A DNA stretch of 64,000 nt, taken from positions 1 to 64,000 of the forward strand of contig NZ_CANMFF010000006.1 in the NCBI RefSeq assembly GCF_947497005.1. Direction: 5' to 3'. The DNA comes from an uncultured Ruegeria sp. (GTDB lineage Bacteria; Pseudomonadota; Alphaproteobacteria; Rhodobacterales; Rhodobacteraceae). Positions 8,630 through 16,934 of this stretch are shown piece after piece. The notes below the pieces were generated by a model. The model was not told where the DNA came from. It searched no databases and worked only from the letters and a program-made list of their open reading frames with translations. The position numbers were made by a program, and so were the translations under genes. Position 1 is the first letter of the stretch. Every line of letters begins with the position of its first letter.

Positions 8630-10645
8630 ATGAACAAAGACCTCACCCGGCTGCTTCGCCCGAAGACCATCGCTGTAATTGGCGGTGGTGCCTGGTGTCA
8701 GCAGGTTATTCGGCAATCTGAACGTATGGGCTATGCAGGTCAAATCTGGGCGGTGCACCCCAAAGCTTCGGAAATCGCGGGACACAGAGTCTTTGGCCAA
8801 ATAGAAGACCTGCCCGAAGCCCCGGATGCGGTTTTCATCGGCATCAACCGTCACGCCACGATTGAGGCGGTTCATGTCTTATCCAGCATGGGCGCGGGCG
8901 GGGCGGTGTGTTTTGCGTCGGGCTTTTCCGAGGCCGTCGCAGAAGATGACAGCGGCAGGGATTTGCAGGATCAGCTGATTACTGCGGCCGGTGACATGCC
9001 TATCCTTGGCCCGAACTGTTATGGTTTCATCAACGCACTGGACGGAGCGCTGCTGTGGCCGGACCAGCACGGGACGACCGCTGTGGACAAGGGCGTGGCG
9101 ATCCTGACGCAAAGCTCGAATATCTCGATCAACCTGACTATGCAGAAACGCGGTTTGCCGATTGCCTACATGGTGACCTGCGGAAATATGGCTCAGACAA
9201 GTCAAGCACAGATCGCTGCTGCCCTGCTTGATGATCCGCGCGTGACAGCCGTGGGCCTGCATATCGAAGGCTTCAAGGACGCCCGGGAATGGGAGGCACT
9301 GGCCGCCAAGGCGTACGCAAAGGGCATTCCGCTGGTCGCCCTCAAAGTCGGCGCATCGGTACAGGCGCAGGCCGCGACCATATCGCATACCGCGTCTCTG
9401 GCGGGCAGCGATGCGGGCGCACAAGCGTTGTTAGATCGGCTTGGCATCCCGCGCCTGTCTGCGCTTCCGGATTTCCTCGAAACGTTGAAACTGTTGCACT
9501 GCTATGGGCCACTCCCCGGCAGCAACATCGCCTCGATCAGTTGTTCCGGGGGTGAAGCGAGCTTGATCGCAGACATGGCTATCAACACCGGCCTGACCTT
9601 CCCTCGGCTGAGCGATGAAAAAAAATCGCGCCTGCGTGACGCGCTCGGCCCCATGGTCGCACTGAATAACCCGCTGGACTATCACACCTATATCTGGCGC
9701 GACGAAGAGGCGATGGCACAGGCATGGTCCGGAATGACGGGTGAGGATATCGACCTGACATACTCAATTGTCGATTATCCAACCACTGACGCCACCGACT
9801 GGAGCTGCGCGACCCAAGCAGCATTGAAGGTGCGAGAGGACACCGGTGCTCGATTCGCAATTGTTGCAACGCTGCCTGAACTACTACCTGAAGACGTTGC
9901 ACAGGATTTGATGGCCGGTGGTGTTGTGCCATTCATGGGTCTGCGCGAAGCGCTGTCGGCCACCCGCGCGGCGGGTCAGGTCTCGGCCCCTTCTGCGCAC
10001 CCTGTCTGTTTGCCGGGAACAGTCGAGGCGAACCAAACCTTGACCGAAGGCGTTTCGAAACAGGCGTTGGCCGAATGCGGCCTGCGCATCCCGCAAAACC
10101 GCACGGTTTCCGGGCCAACGGCAGCGCATGCGGCAGCGCAGAACATGGAAGCCCCCTTTGCCGTAAAAGGCGTTGGGTTGGCCCATAAATCCGAACACGC
10201 CGCCGTTCGGTTGGGCATCCAAGCTGAAGATGTCGCCAGTGTAGCAGCCGACATCGGCACTGAAGACATCCTGATCGAAGAGATGATCATCGGAACCGTC
10301 GCTGAACTTCTGGTCGGCGTTGTCCGCGATCCTGCGCATGGTTTTGTTCTGACGTTGGGGGCAGGGGGCGTGCTGACCGAAGTTCTGCGCGACACGGTTT
10401 CCCTGCTTGTACCCTGCGCGCCCGAAGACATCCGCACCGCCCTCGGAAAATTGAAGATTGCGCCCTTGCTGGCGGGCTATCGCGGTCAACCGGGGGCTGA
10501 TATGGATGCGATCATTGCCGCAGTCGAGGCTGTTCAGGCCTACGTCATGCAAAATGCCGACACGCTTGGCGAGGTCGAGATTAACCCGCTCCTGTGCACG
10601 CCGGACAAGGCCGTTGCCGTGGATGCTCTGATTAGAAAGGCCTGA
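8630..10645 (+). CDS. ADP-forming acyl-CoA ligase (acetate--CoA ligase family)
   Basis: A 671-residue single-chain NDP-forming acyl-CoA synthetase. An N-terminal CoA-binding Rossmann domain (LLRPKTIAVIGGGAW) is followed by two succinyl-CoA-ligase-like domains with the phosphohistidine loop SHTASLAGSDAGAQALL near residue 255. An ATP-grasp domain from about residue 480 (APFAVKGVGLAHKSEHAAVRLG) is followed by EVEINPLL. It activates a carboxylic acid with CoA at the cost of ATP to ADP. It sits between the dehydrogenase and the hydratase, where E. coli would use the AMP-forming CaiC. The acid substrate is unknown. Confidence 0.85.
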   Translation: MNKDLTRLLRPKTIAVIGGGAWCQQVIRQSERMGYAGQIWAVHPKASEIAGHRVFGQIEDLPEAPDAVFIGINRHATIEAVHVLSSMGAGGAVCFASGFSEAVAEDDSGRDLQDQLITAAGDMPILGPNCYGFINALDGALLWPDQHGTTAVDKGVAILTQSSNISINLTMQKRGLPIAYMVTCGNMAQTSQAQIAAALLDDPRVTAVGLHIEGFKDAREWEALAAKAYAKGIPLVALKVGASVQAQAATISHTASLAGSDAGAQALLDRLGIPRLSALPDFLETLKLLHCYGPLPGSNIASISCSGGEASLIADMAINTGLTFPRLSDEKKSRLRDALGPMVALNNPLDYHTYIWRDEEAMAQAWSGMTGEDIDLTYSIVDYPTTDATDWSCATQAALKVREDTGARFAIVATLPELLPEDVAQDLMAGGVVPFMGLREALSATRAAGQVSAPSAHPVCLPGTVEANQTLTEGVSKQALAECGLRIPQNRTVSGPTAAHAAAQNMEAPFAVKGVGLAHKSEHAAVRLGIQAEDVASVAADIGTEDILIEEMIIGTVAELLVGVVRDPAHGFVLTLGAGGVLTEVLRDTVSLLVPCAPEDIRTALGKLKIAPLLAGYRGQPGADMDAIIAAVEAVQAYVMQNADTLGEVEINPLLCTPDKAVAVDALIRKA

Positions 10646-10648
10646 GAA

Positions 10649-11428
10649 ATGGACCCGATCAAATCCCGCCGCGACGGAACGATCCTTGAGATAACGCTCG
10701 ACCGGCCCAAGGCCAATGCCATCGATCTGGTCACAAGCCGCAGAATGGGCGAGGTCTTTGCCGAGTTTCGCGACGACCCGGACCTACGCGTCGCCATTCT
10801 AACCGGTGCTGGTGAGAAATTCTTTTGCCCCGGCTGGGACCTGAAAGCCGCCGCTGATGGTGACGCGGTAGACGGGGACTATGGCGTCGGCGGGTTCGGA
10901 GGCCTGCAGGAGCTGCGCGACCTGAACAAACCCGTGATTGCGGCCGTCAACGGAATCGCCTGTGGCGGCGGGCTGGAACTGGCCCTTTCGGCTGACATGA
11001 TCCTTGCAGCCGACCATGCCACATTCGCGCTGCCGGAAATCCGGTCAGGAACAGTTGCGGATGCGGCCAGCGTCAAACTGCCCAAGCGCATCCCCTATCA
11101 CATCGCGATGGAGCTGCTGCTGACGGGCCGCTGGTTCGATGCCGAAGAAGCCAATCGCTGGGGCCTGGTGAACGAGATTGTTGCTGCAGATCAACTCATG
11201 GCCCGCGCGTGGGAACTGGCCCGCCTTCTGGCTTCGGGCCCGCCATTGGTTTACGCCGCAATCAAGGAAATCGTGCGTGATGCCGAAGACGCCAGGTTTC
11301 AGGATGCCATGAACCGCATCACCAAGCGTCAGCTGCGCAGTGTGGACGTCCTTTATGCCAGCGAAGATCAGCTGGAAGGCGCGCGCGCATTCGCTGAGAA
11401 ACGCGATCCGGTCTGGAAAGGGAAATAA
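10649..11428 (+). CDS. Enoyl-CoA hydratase/isomerase (CaiD-like)
   Basis: A 259-residue crotonase-fold protein. The first oxyanion-hole segment reads AILTGAGEKFFCPGWDLKAA, and the second NGIACGGGLELALSADMILA. The family opening is RPKANAIDL. It resembles crotonobetainyl-CoA hydratase (CaiD) in length and in the FFCPGWDLKA style, but substrate assignment comes mainly from the adjacent dehydrogenase, ligase and GlxA regulator. It starts three bases after the ligase stop, so the three form one operon. It would add water to the unsaturated acyl-CoA made by the dehydrogenase. Confidence 0.85.
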   Translation: MDPIKSRRDGTILEITLDRPKANAIDLVTSRRMGEVFAEFRDDPDLRVAILTGAGEKFFCPGWDLKAAADGDAVDGDYGVGGFGGLQELRDLNKPVIAAVNGIACGGGLELALSADMILAADHATFALPEIRSGTVADAASVKLPKRIPYHIAMELLLTGRWFDAEEANRWGLVNEIVAADQLMARAWELARLLASGPPLVYAAIKEIVRDAEDARFQDAMNRITKRQLRSVDVLYASEDQLEGARAFAEKRDPVWKGK

Positions 11429-11503
11429 CGAAACGGCGTTTTCTTCAGTCATATTGGACAAGTTTGCCATTTACTGATCCGCGCTGCGCGTGCACAGTTA
11501 GGC

Positions 11504-11974
11504 ATGCCTTATTTCGAGCGAAAACCATACGTTAATGTGCCGCGCGCAATCAGCCCGATAGTGCCGCAGCTGGACCAACAGCCGATTTCCGATATTGCGC
11601 GCCGCGTTCTGGACACGGAGCAGGGCGCTCAAAAACACCTTGATGGGCCGTTCAGGTGCCGCAAAACCTGCCATTCCGGCGGCACCGCCACCATTGTGCT
11701 GTCGCTCGCGGCGCCTCAAGACGCGACCCCTGTTCAGATGCAGTTCGAACCGGGTGATCTGACCAACCCGAACGGTGACATTCTGCCCGCGAACCGGATC
11801 AATGTTATTCCGCCTCAAATCCGGCTGGGCCCGGGTGAAGCCTCGGATGTTGCTGTCACTGTGACCGTGCCCGATCTCACAGAACCCGGTGAATATCATG
11901 GCCGGATCGCCTGCACCGGTACAGACCAGACCTCGCTTGTCGTGATTTTTGAGGTGGCGGGCGTTCAGACTTGA
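11504..11974 (+). CDS. Hypothetical protein with C-terminal Ig-like/beta-sandwich region
   Basis: A 156-residue protein I do not recognise. The first ~65 residues are mixed and include a CRKTCH stretch, not a haem motif. The rest alternates beta-strand-like segments (TATIVLSLAAP, INVIPPQIRLGPGEASDVAVTVTVP, PGEYHGRIAC, SLVVIFEVAG) as in NEW3/Ig-like sandwich domains. There is no signal peptide. The ribosome site before the ATG is weak, so the start is tentative. It converges on the polyprenyl synthase gene and overlaps its 3' end by ten bases. Confidence 0.6.
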   Translation: MPYFERKPYVNVPRAISPIVPQLDQQPISDIARRVLDTEQGAQKHLDGPFRCRKTCHSGGTATIVLSLAAPQDATPVQMQFEPGDLTNPNGDILPANRINVIPPQIRLGPGEASDVAVTVTVPDLTEPGEYHGRIACTGTDQTSLVVIFEVAGVQT

Positions 11975-13035
11975 CGGGTCACGAGATAGTCCATGAACTG
12001 CCCAAGAAACGCACGCGGAGCCTCTTTGGTCCCTGCAAATACCCGACCAAACTCCTGTCGGGCCGAGGCCAGCAGGTCATTTGCGGCGTCTTGCGCATAA
12101 CGAATACATCCATAGTGATTCATGCGATCCAAAACCCAGCCGACATCCTGTGTCGACCGGCTGTCGCGAGCGTTTGAAAGCATATCCGCCAGCCGTGCTT
12201 GTTCCGGCTCATCTGCCTGCAAACTAAGCTGCCCCAGCATCAGCGTGCGTTTGCCTTCGTAAACATCGCCGCCGATCTCTTTCCCATACTTGTCCTGCGA
12301 GCCTACGAGGTTCAGAACGTCGTCCTGAATTTGAAAGGCAGCGCCCAGAAAGAAACCGAACTCATTGAAATCATCCAGATTTAGCGCGCCGGACGCGACA
12401 TCCTGTGGACGGGCTATCAGCGCGCCGATGCGCATCGGGTGAATGAAGCTGTACCAACAGGTCTTTTTCAGACACATCCTCAGATAGTCTGACGCATCGA
12501 CGTTCAGCCGGTTGTCGCGTATCCATCCAAGCTCCAGCGCCTGACCTTCGATGGATTGCTGTAACAGATGGTCGAACTCGTCAACCACGCGCATACCGGT
12601 TTCCAGTCCAAGCGGTCCCAGGTTCTGACGCAGCAGGCGCAGGGCTAGCGATTGCATCCCGTCGCCGGTATTGATCGCCAAGGGAACCCCAAGCCGCTTG
12701 TGCATACATTCGCGTCCGCGTCTGAAATCGCTTTGATCTTCGATGTCATCGTGGATCAGGAAGGCATTGTGCAGTAACTCAAGTACTGCGGCTGAAACGT
12801 GTGCATCCTCGCTGTTGCCGCCGAAGGCCTCGCATGTGGCCAGCAACAGGGCAGGCCGCAGCCCTTTGCCGGACGTTTCGATATAATCTCGCATCGGACC
12901 ATACAAATAAGCCTGCGGTTCACCCGTTGGCAAAAGGTCCAAAAGCGTTTCGCGCGCCCGATCCCCATAGGAGGTCAGCGTTTTCAGAAAATCCTGCTGT
13001 GCCGCAGGATCCAGATGCGCAGTTCCGGATTTCAC
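11965..13035 (-). CDS. Polyprenyl (isoprenyl) diphosphate synthase
   Basis: A 356-residue trans-prenyltransferase. It has the first aspartate-rich motif at Asp96-Asp100 (HDDIED) followed by RRG, a GKGLRPAL entry near residue 57, and the second motif at Asp238-239 (FQIQDDVLN) followed by KYGKEIGGDVYEGKRTLML. It condenses isopentenyl diphosphate with allylic diphosphates. Chain length cannot be read with confidence; Ala and Phe lie five and four residues before the first motif. It starts at a GTG with AAGGG upstream, four bases after the oxidoreductase stop, and is the last gene of the encapsulin operon. Confidence 0.92.
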   Translation of the reverse strand: MKSGTAHLDPAAQQDFLKTLTSYGDRARETLLDLLPTGEPQAYLYGPMRDYIETSGKGLRPALLLATCEAFGGNSEDAHVSAAVLELLHNAFLIHDDIEDQSDFRRGRECMHKRLGVPLAINTGDGMQSLALRLLRQNLGPLGLETGMRVVDEFDHLLQQSIEGQALELGWIRDNRLNVDASDYLRMCLKKTCWYSFIHPMRIGALIARPQDVASGALNLDDFNEFGFFLGAAFQIQDDVLNLVGSQDKYGKEIGGDVYEGKRTLMLGQLSLQADEPEQARLADMLSNARDSRSTQDVGWVLDRMNHYGCIRYAQDAANDLLASARQEFGRVFAGTKEAPRAFLGQFMDYLVTRQV

Positions 13036-13039
13036 TGGG

Positions 13040-15163
13040 TCAGCCCTTCTGGGTGATAATCACGCGACTTCTGTTTTCTTGCCTGCCCGACGGATCAGGA
13101 CCGGCGCCGAAAGAGGAAAGCGGCGCAGCCGTCATAGGTATCGCTCTGGACAAGACCTCTGATTGACCGCTGTCGCGACCAAGATCATACGCGACATCTT
13201 CTGCAAGCTCGTCCCCTGGGATCGGTAGATCTGCAGTGGGCTCGTAATTCGCAATCAGGTCGAACAGCTCTTTCGGAGGGCATATCATTCGTAGCGCTTC
13301 GGCAATGGCGGGGTCCTCGGTGATGCCGCCGGGCTTTGAATATTCGGTTGCCGGTTCTCCAATCAGGGCAAGGGGACCATCACCGCCACGATCGATACCA
13401 GCCGAGTCCTGACCCATTTTCAGCGCCGCTTCGACGGCAACCGCGAACCGGTTGTCCCACGGCAGGCCCGCCTGATACCGGGCGTAATCATAAGCCCGCA
13501 ACGGTTTCAGGATATCCGGCTCGTGCAGATCCCAGATCTGGCAGGGCTGTGCATCAGAACCGCTGCGCTGAAGGATCGCGTTGACGGCCCGGCGCGCGGC
13601 TTCGTTCGCCCCTTCCATGGTGGCAAGGTCGGTGAACGTGCGCACGTAATCCGATGCCAGGAAGAAATTCGGGATCAACGTGGCCGCATCGGGGCGCAAC
13701 CGCCAGCTGTTGATGCGGTTGACCAGCAATGGTTCCACATTGCTTTGCCGTTTGGGATCGGCGGGATCCTGAACGATATCGGGATCGAGAAACCAGTAAT
13801 GCATGTCCTCGTCCCTCAGAACGGTTTTCCCATCCACGTTGACGCTGCGCTTGAGCTGTTCCCAAACCTCGCTTGCAATCTCCTCCCTGCTGCAATCGCG
13901 CGCTGTTTTCCCGTTCAAACCCGGCTTGTCCCATTCGGATATATCTATCGACAGCAGGCCCTTGGTTTTTCCTTCGGCCCAGTTGGCGAAATCAATCTGG
14001 TGCCAGAACTGTTTTTGCGACACAGCGGTCAAGGCCCACGGGCTGTCGATAAAGATGACGTGGCCGTGGATCAGTTCAACTTCCTTGGTCAGATAGAACT
14101 GAATGCCGTTCATCCATTGCACGTCTTCGGCCAGCAGAGACAACTTGGCAAGGGCCGGATCGACCGCTATCATTTCCGAGGTCACAAGCGGAGCAATGCG
14201 TTCAATCGGCATCGCGCTGATAAACCAATCTCCGGTGACCTGTTTTTCTTCGCCGTCCTGTTCGATCGTTGCGCCAACGATCCGCCCGTTCTGGCACTCG
14301 ATTCCAGTGACTTTCGAGTCAAACTTGTAAACGACCCCCTTGTTTGTCAGGTAATCCAGCCACGGCTGTATCCAGACAAGGTTGGTTGGCCCGTTCAGCA
14401 ATCTGTTGCAATGCGGCTCTGGTGTGGCAATGCCCAGCTGAAGCTGAACAGCAATGTCCCCCACGGTCTTTGTGCTGGCCGTCGTTGCCTTTGCAGCCAC
14501 CAGCGAACGGGTCAGGCCGATGGCAAGGAATTTCTGATAAGCTTCCGAGCGTTCTTCCGCGCCGATGAAATCCCACCAGCCAATGCGTTCATATTCGTCA
14601 AAACGACGTTCCTTGCAGGAAGTCGCGATCCGCCACATACAGGCTACAAAATGCTCGACATCCTCATACGCAATCTGATCCCGGGGCGAAAGCGCGAAGG
14701 CAATTGTCTTGAACGTATCCGCAACATCCTTGAGCGTGCGGGGAAATCGTTCCGGGACAACAATGCCGGGTTTGTCGAGCTGGCTAACCAGAACCTGAGT
14801 GGTCGGGACAAGATTATCGAAACATGTACCTTTGTCATAGTACGGCGTGCGTGCCATCGTGTCCGTAATATGCCGGTAAAAGTTCGGAAAGAAACGGAAT
14901 CCATGCTCGCCGGGCAACCATGGGCGTTTCACGCCGGGCGGATAATTCGCCCCATCCATCTCGGCCCATGTTTCAAGCGCCTTGATGTGTTTCGCTTTTG
15001 AGCCGTGATCCCCTTCGCCCTTCATCACCGGGATGCTGCGCGCCTTACCACCCGGGATCAGTTGGCGTTCGTGGACCTCCACCTCGAACCCGCGCTCAAT
15101 CAGTTCATGCGCGGCACTCATGCCGGCCACGCCACCCCCTAGAATGACAACCTTTTCAGGCAT
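13040..15163 (-). CDS. FAD-dependent oxidoreductase, phytoene desaturase/HpnE-like
   Basis: A 707-residue flavoprotein, long for the amine oxidase/phytoene desaturase superfamily. The ADP-binding fold at residues 3-40 reads VVILGGGVAGMSAAHELI, then an acidic strand end and PGGKARS. A C-terminal FAD segment (NFFLASDYVRTFTDLATMEGANEAARRAVNAI) lies near residue 510. The last ~150 residues are an extension of unknown role. It probably dehydrogenates or oxidises an isoprenoid. The ATG at 15163 has a GGAA ribosome site; upstream in-frame codons overlap the DUF3237 gene and look non-coding. It overlaps that gene by eight bases. Confidence 0.88.
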   Translation of the reverse strand: MPEKVVILGGGVAGMSAAHELIERGFEVEVHERQLIPGGKARSIPVMKGEGDHGSKAKHIKALETWAEMDGANYPPGVKRPWLPGEHGFRFFPNFYRHITDTMARTPYYDKGTCFDNLVPTTQVLVSQLDKPGIVVPERFPRTLKDVADTFKTIAFALSPRDQIAYEDVEHFVACMWRIATSCKERRFDEYERIGWWDFIGAEERSEAYQKFLAIGLTRSLVAAKATTASTKTVGDIAVQLQLGIATPEPHCNRLLNGPTNLVWIQPWLDYLTNKGVVYKFDSKVTGIECQNGRIVGATIEQDGEEKQVTGDWFISAMPIERIAPLVTSEMIAVDPALAKLSLLAEDVQWMNGIQFYLTKEVELIHGHVIFIDSPWALTAVSQKQFWHQIDFANWAEGKTKGLLSIDISEWDKPGLNGKTARDCSREEIASEVWEQLKRSVNVDGKTVLRDEDMHYWFLDPDIVQDPADPKRQSNVEPLLVNRINSWRLRPDAATLIPNFFLASDYVRTFTDLATMEGANEAARRAVNAILQRSGSDAQPCQIWDLHEPDILKPLRAYDYARYQAGLPWDNRFAVAVEAALKMGQDSAGIDRGGDGPLALIGEPATEYSKPGGITEDPAIAEALRMICPPKELFDLIANYEPTADLPIPGDELAEDVAYDLGRDSGQSEVLSRAIPMTAAPLSSFGAGPDPSGRQENRSRVIITQKG

Positions 15164-16001
15164 CGGAAGTTCCTTTCGCGGAATAGACGTCAAAGTGAAG
15201 GGTGATGTCCAGCAGGCTGGCTTCGCCAATGCCGAAACCCTGCACCCTGTTCATCCAGGTAAAGTTTGGGTTCGACGTAAGGTAACGCGGGGCAAGCCGT
15301 ACCGGAGCCGAGGTGGGCAGGTTGCCCTTTGACAGCGCGGCGTAGCCATCGGGTCCGAAGTCACACACGCCGGTATCTTCAAAAAAGATCGGCGCGCCCC
15401 CCGTGGCCGGATTGATCAGCGCTCTTGCATGAAGAAGACCAACACCATCGGGGCGCACGCGCATCCAATCCCCGCCAACCGGTTCGATCGTCCCTTTCAG
15501 ATTTGGGCCTTCGACGACACCGCCCTCTTTAATGGTGAAATGCAGCCAGACCCCATCCGGCGTCTCACCCGAGGGGTGGAAGTTACTTTCGAATGGCACC
15601 GTAAATTTGGCGACATGTTCCAGGCCCAGTGATTGTGCCGATGGTTTTTTTGGTTCCGGCGGGGCTGCTTCAGGCGCATTTTCGAACCCGGGGTCAAACT
15701 CTCGACCAGCCGAAGTCAGGACCGGACGCCAGGACAGTGATTTTTCCTGTTTCACCGTCGGCAGGATTGCTGCGAATTGTTGAAACCCGGTTTGCGCATC
15801 ACGCGACAAAGGCCATCCGCGAATGGCGCGTTCGGGGCCACCGTTTTCCGAACAGATCAGGCGCACTGTGTCATGCGATGACACAGCGGGACCCGCTTCG
15901 ATCAGAACCCGATTGAGCCCGTTTGCGTTGATCGCCTCGGACCAACGCAGGGTAACGCCCCGGTCTGTAAACTCGCGCACGACCCGATCTCCGGTCAGCA
16001 C
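15156..16001 (-). CDS. DUF3237 domain protein in encapsulin operon
   Basis: About 281 residues. The C-terminal half (about residues 120-245) matches the DUF3237 pattern: IKEGGVVEGPNLKGTIEPVG, then DWMRVRPDGVGLLHARALI, then a YAALSKGNLP segment. The N-terminal ~110 residues are not recognised; they look beta-rich and have a Pro/Ala linker (PEAAPPEPKKP). There is no signal peptide. No in-frame ATG exists near the start. A GTG at 16001 that overlaps the encapsulin stop is assumed, and a TTG at 16013 is the alternative. DUF3237 has no settled biochemical role. Position and overlap tie it to the shell protein and the oxidoreductase. Confidence 0.8.
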   Translation of the reverse strand: MLTGDRVVREFTDRGVTLRWSEAINANGLNRVLIEAGPAVSSHDTVRLICSENGGPERAIRGWPLSRDAQTGFQQFAAILPTVKQEKSLSWRPVLTSAGREFDPGFENAPEAAPPEPKKPSAQSLGLEHVAKFTVPFESNFHPSGETPDGVWLHFTIKEGGVVEGPNLKGTIEPVGGDWMRVRPDGVGLLHARALINPATGGAPIFFEDTGVCDFGPDGYAALSKGNLPTSAPVRLAPRYLTSNPNFTWMNRVQGFGIGEASLLDITLHFDVYSAKGTSDA

Positions 16002-16882
16002 GTTATGGTGCAAATGGCCTGGGCTTCCTTGATCCTGAGATGGAATTTCTGCTGTACGCGGAAGACGTGCTCGCCCTCGGCAGAGGTTTGCAGATACTTC
16101 ACCGCGATATCCGAGGGCACGACGATTTCAACCGGCGCTCCTTGCAGGGACACCAACACCGCTTTGTTTGCGGGCAGGGTGCTGGAACGCAACAACGGCC
16201 CATCCAGGAACGGAAGAATGCTGTCACGCGGCAGCACCATCGAGTTTGGCAATGGCGTCGTGACGGCTTGGAACAGACCATTGCCCATCACACAGGCATA
16301 AGGGCCCAGATAGCCATGCGATTCCAGCTTGTTGATGCCCGCGACGACAGCCTCGAATACTTCGGTACCCGTGCAGGTTTTCTTCTTTGCCGCGGTAGAA
16401 GCGGACGGGTCTTCACCTGCTTCCACCAATCCCGGATATTTGCCGCCACCGCTGACGGTGTAGATCGGCGGCAATGAGGCAGGCGCGCCACTGGCGTGTT
16501 TCGGGGCCAATCCGGTGCCGGGTTGACCGTTGAAAATGATGTCGTCCTCGACCCGGGCCACAACAGCGGCGGCACGGCGAAACATGATCTGAGCCGCCGC
16601 CAGTTCCGGATCAGCCACCTGTGCGCCTTTCAGGTACACGTTCACCGAAACGGTTGTGAGGCGCAGGGTGTCATAGTCGATCACTTCAAGACGTTTTTCG
16701 GGTGAACCGGATGAATTGGCGACCAGATCGAGCTTGTTCAGAGGAACCGATTGGGTGTCCGCAGGCAACGGACCGTACAGCGGCAGGAAGCTTGCTGCCA
16801 CCCGTGCGCGAAGCGCCTCATCATGGACGGCCTTGTTCACGGCACTCCACTGTTCTTCATTCCAATCCAATGCGTCTGTCAT
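15995..16882 (-). CDS. Encapsulin shell protein (family 1-like, HK97 fold)
   Basis: A 295-residue protein that fits encapsulins from memory of the Myxococcus EncA and Thermotoga shells. The N-terminal helix is NEEQWSAVNKAV (8-19). It is followed by LYGPL (35-39) and a VP turn, acidic EDDIIFNG (112-119), HGYLGPYA (189-196), and a C-terminal FRVQQKFHLRIKEAQAICTI (274-293) that mirrors EncA's ending. About 25 extra residues follow the IFNG motif (120-170). It self-assembles into a hollow compartment in known relatives. The ATG at 16882 has GAGAGGG upstream; an in-frame TTG at 16924 is rejected. No known cargo gene is adjacent. Confidence 0.9.
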   Translation of the reverse strand: MTDALDWNEEQWSAVNKAVHDEALRARVAASFLPLYGPLPADTQSVPLNKLDLVANSSGSPEKRLEVIDYDTLRLTTVSVNVYLKGAQVADPELAAAQIMFRRAAAVVARVEDDIIFNGQPGTGLAPKHASGAPASLPPIYTVSGGGKYPGLVEAGEDPSASTAAKKKTCTGTEVFEAVVAGINKLESHGYLGPYACVMGNGLFQAVTTPLPNSMVLPRDSILPFLDGPLLRSSTLPANKAVLVSLQGAPVEIVVPSDIAVKYLQTSAEGEHVFRVQQKFHLRIKEAQAICTITC

Positions 16883-16934
16883 TTCAAATCCCTCTCGGTG
16901 CTGCTGCCCAATTCGACAGGGCAATCGATCTCGT

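Noticed and set aside
11504..11974. CRKTCH stretch read as a c-type haem site
   Set aside because: The spacing is CX3CH, there is no signal peptide, and the surrounding residues do not look like a cytochrome.
13523..15001. 492-codon plus-strand open frame
   Set aside because: It lies wholly opposite the FAD oxidoreductase, whose motifs are clear on the minus strand.
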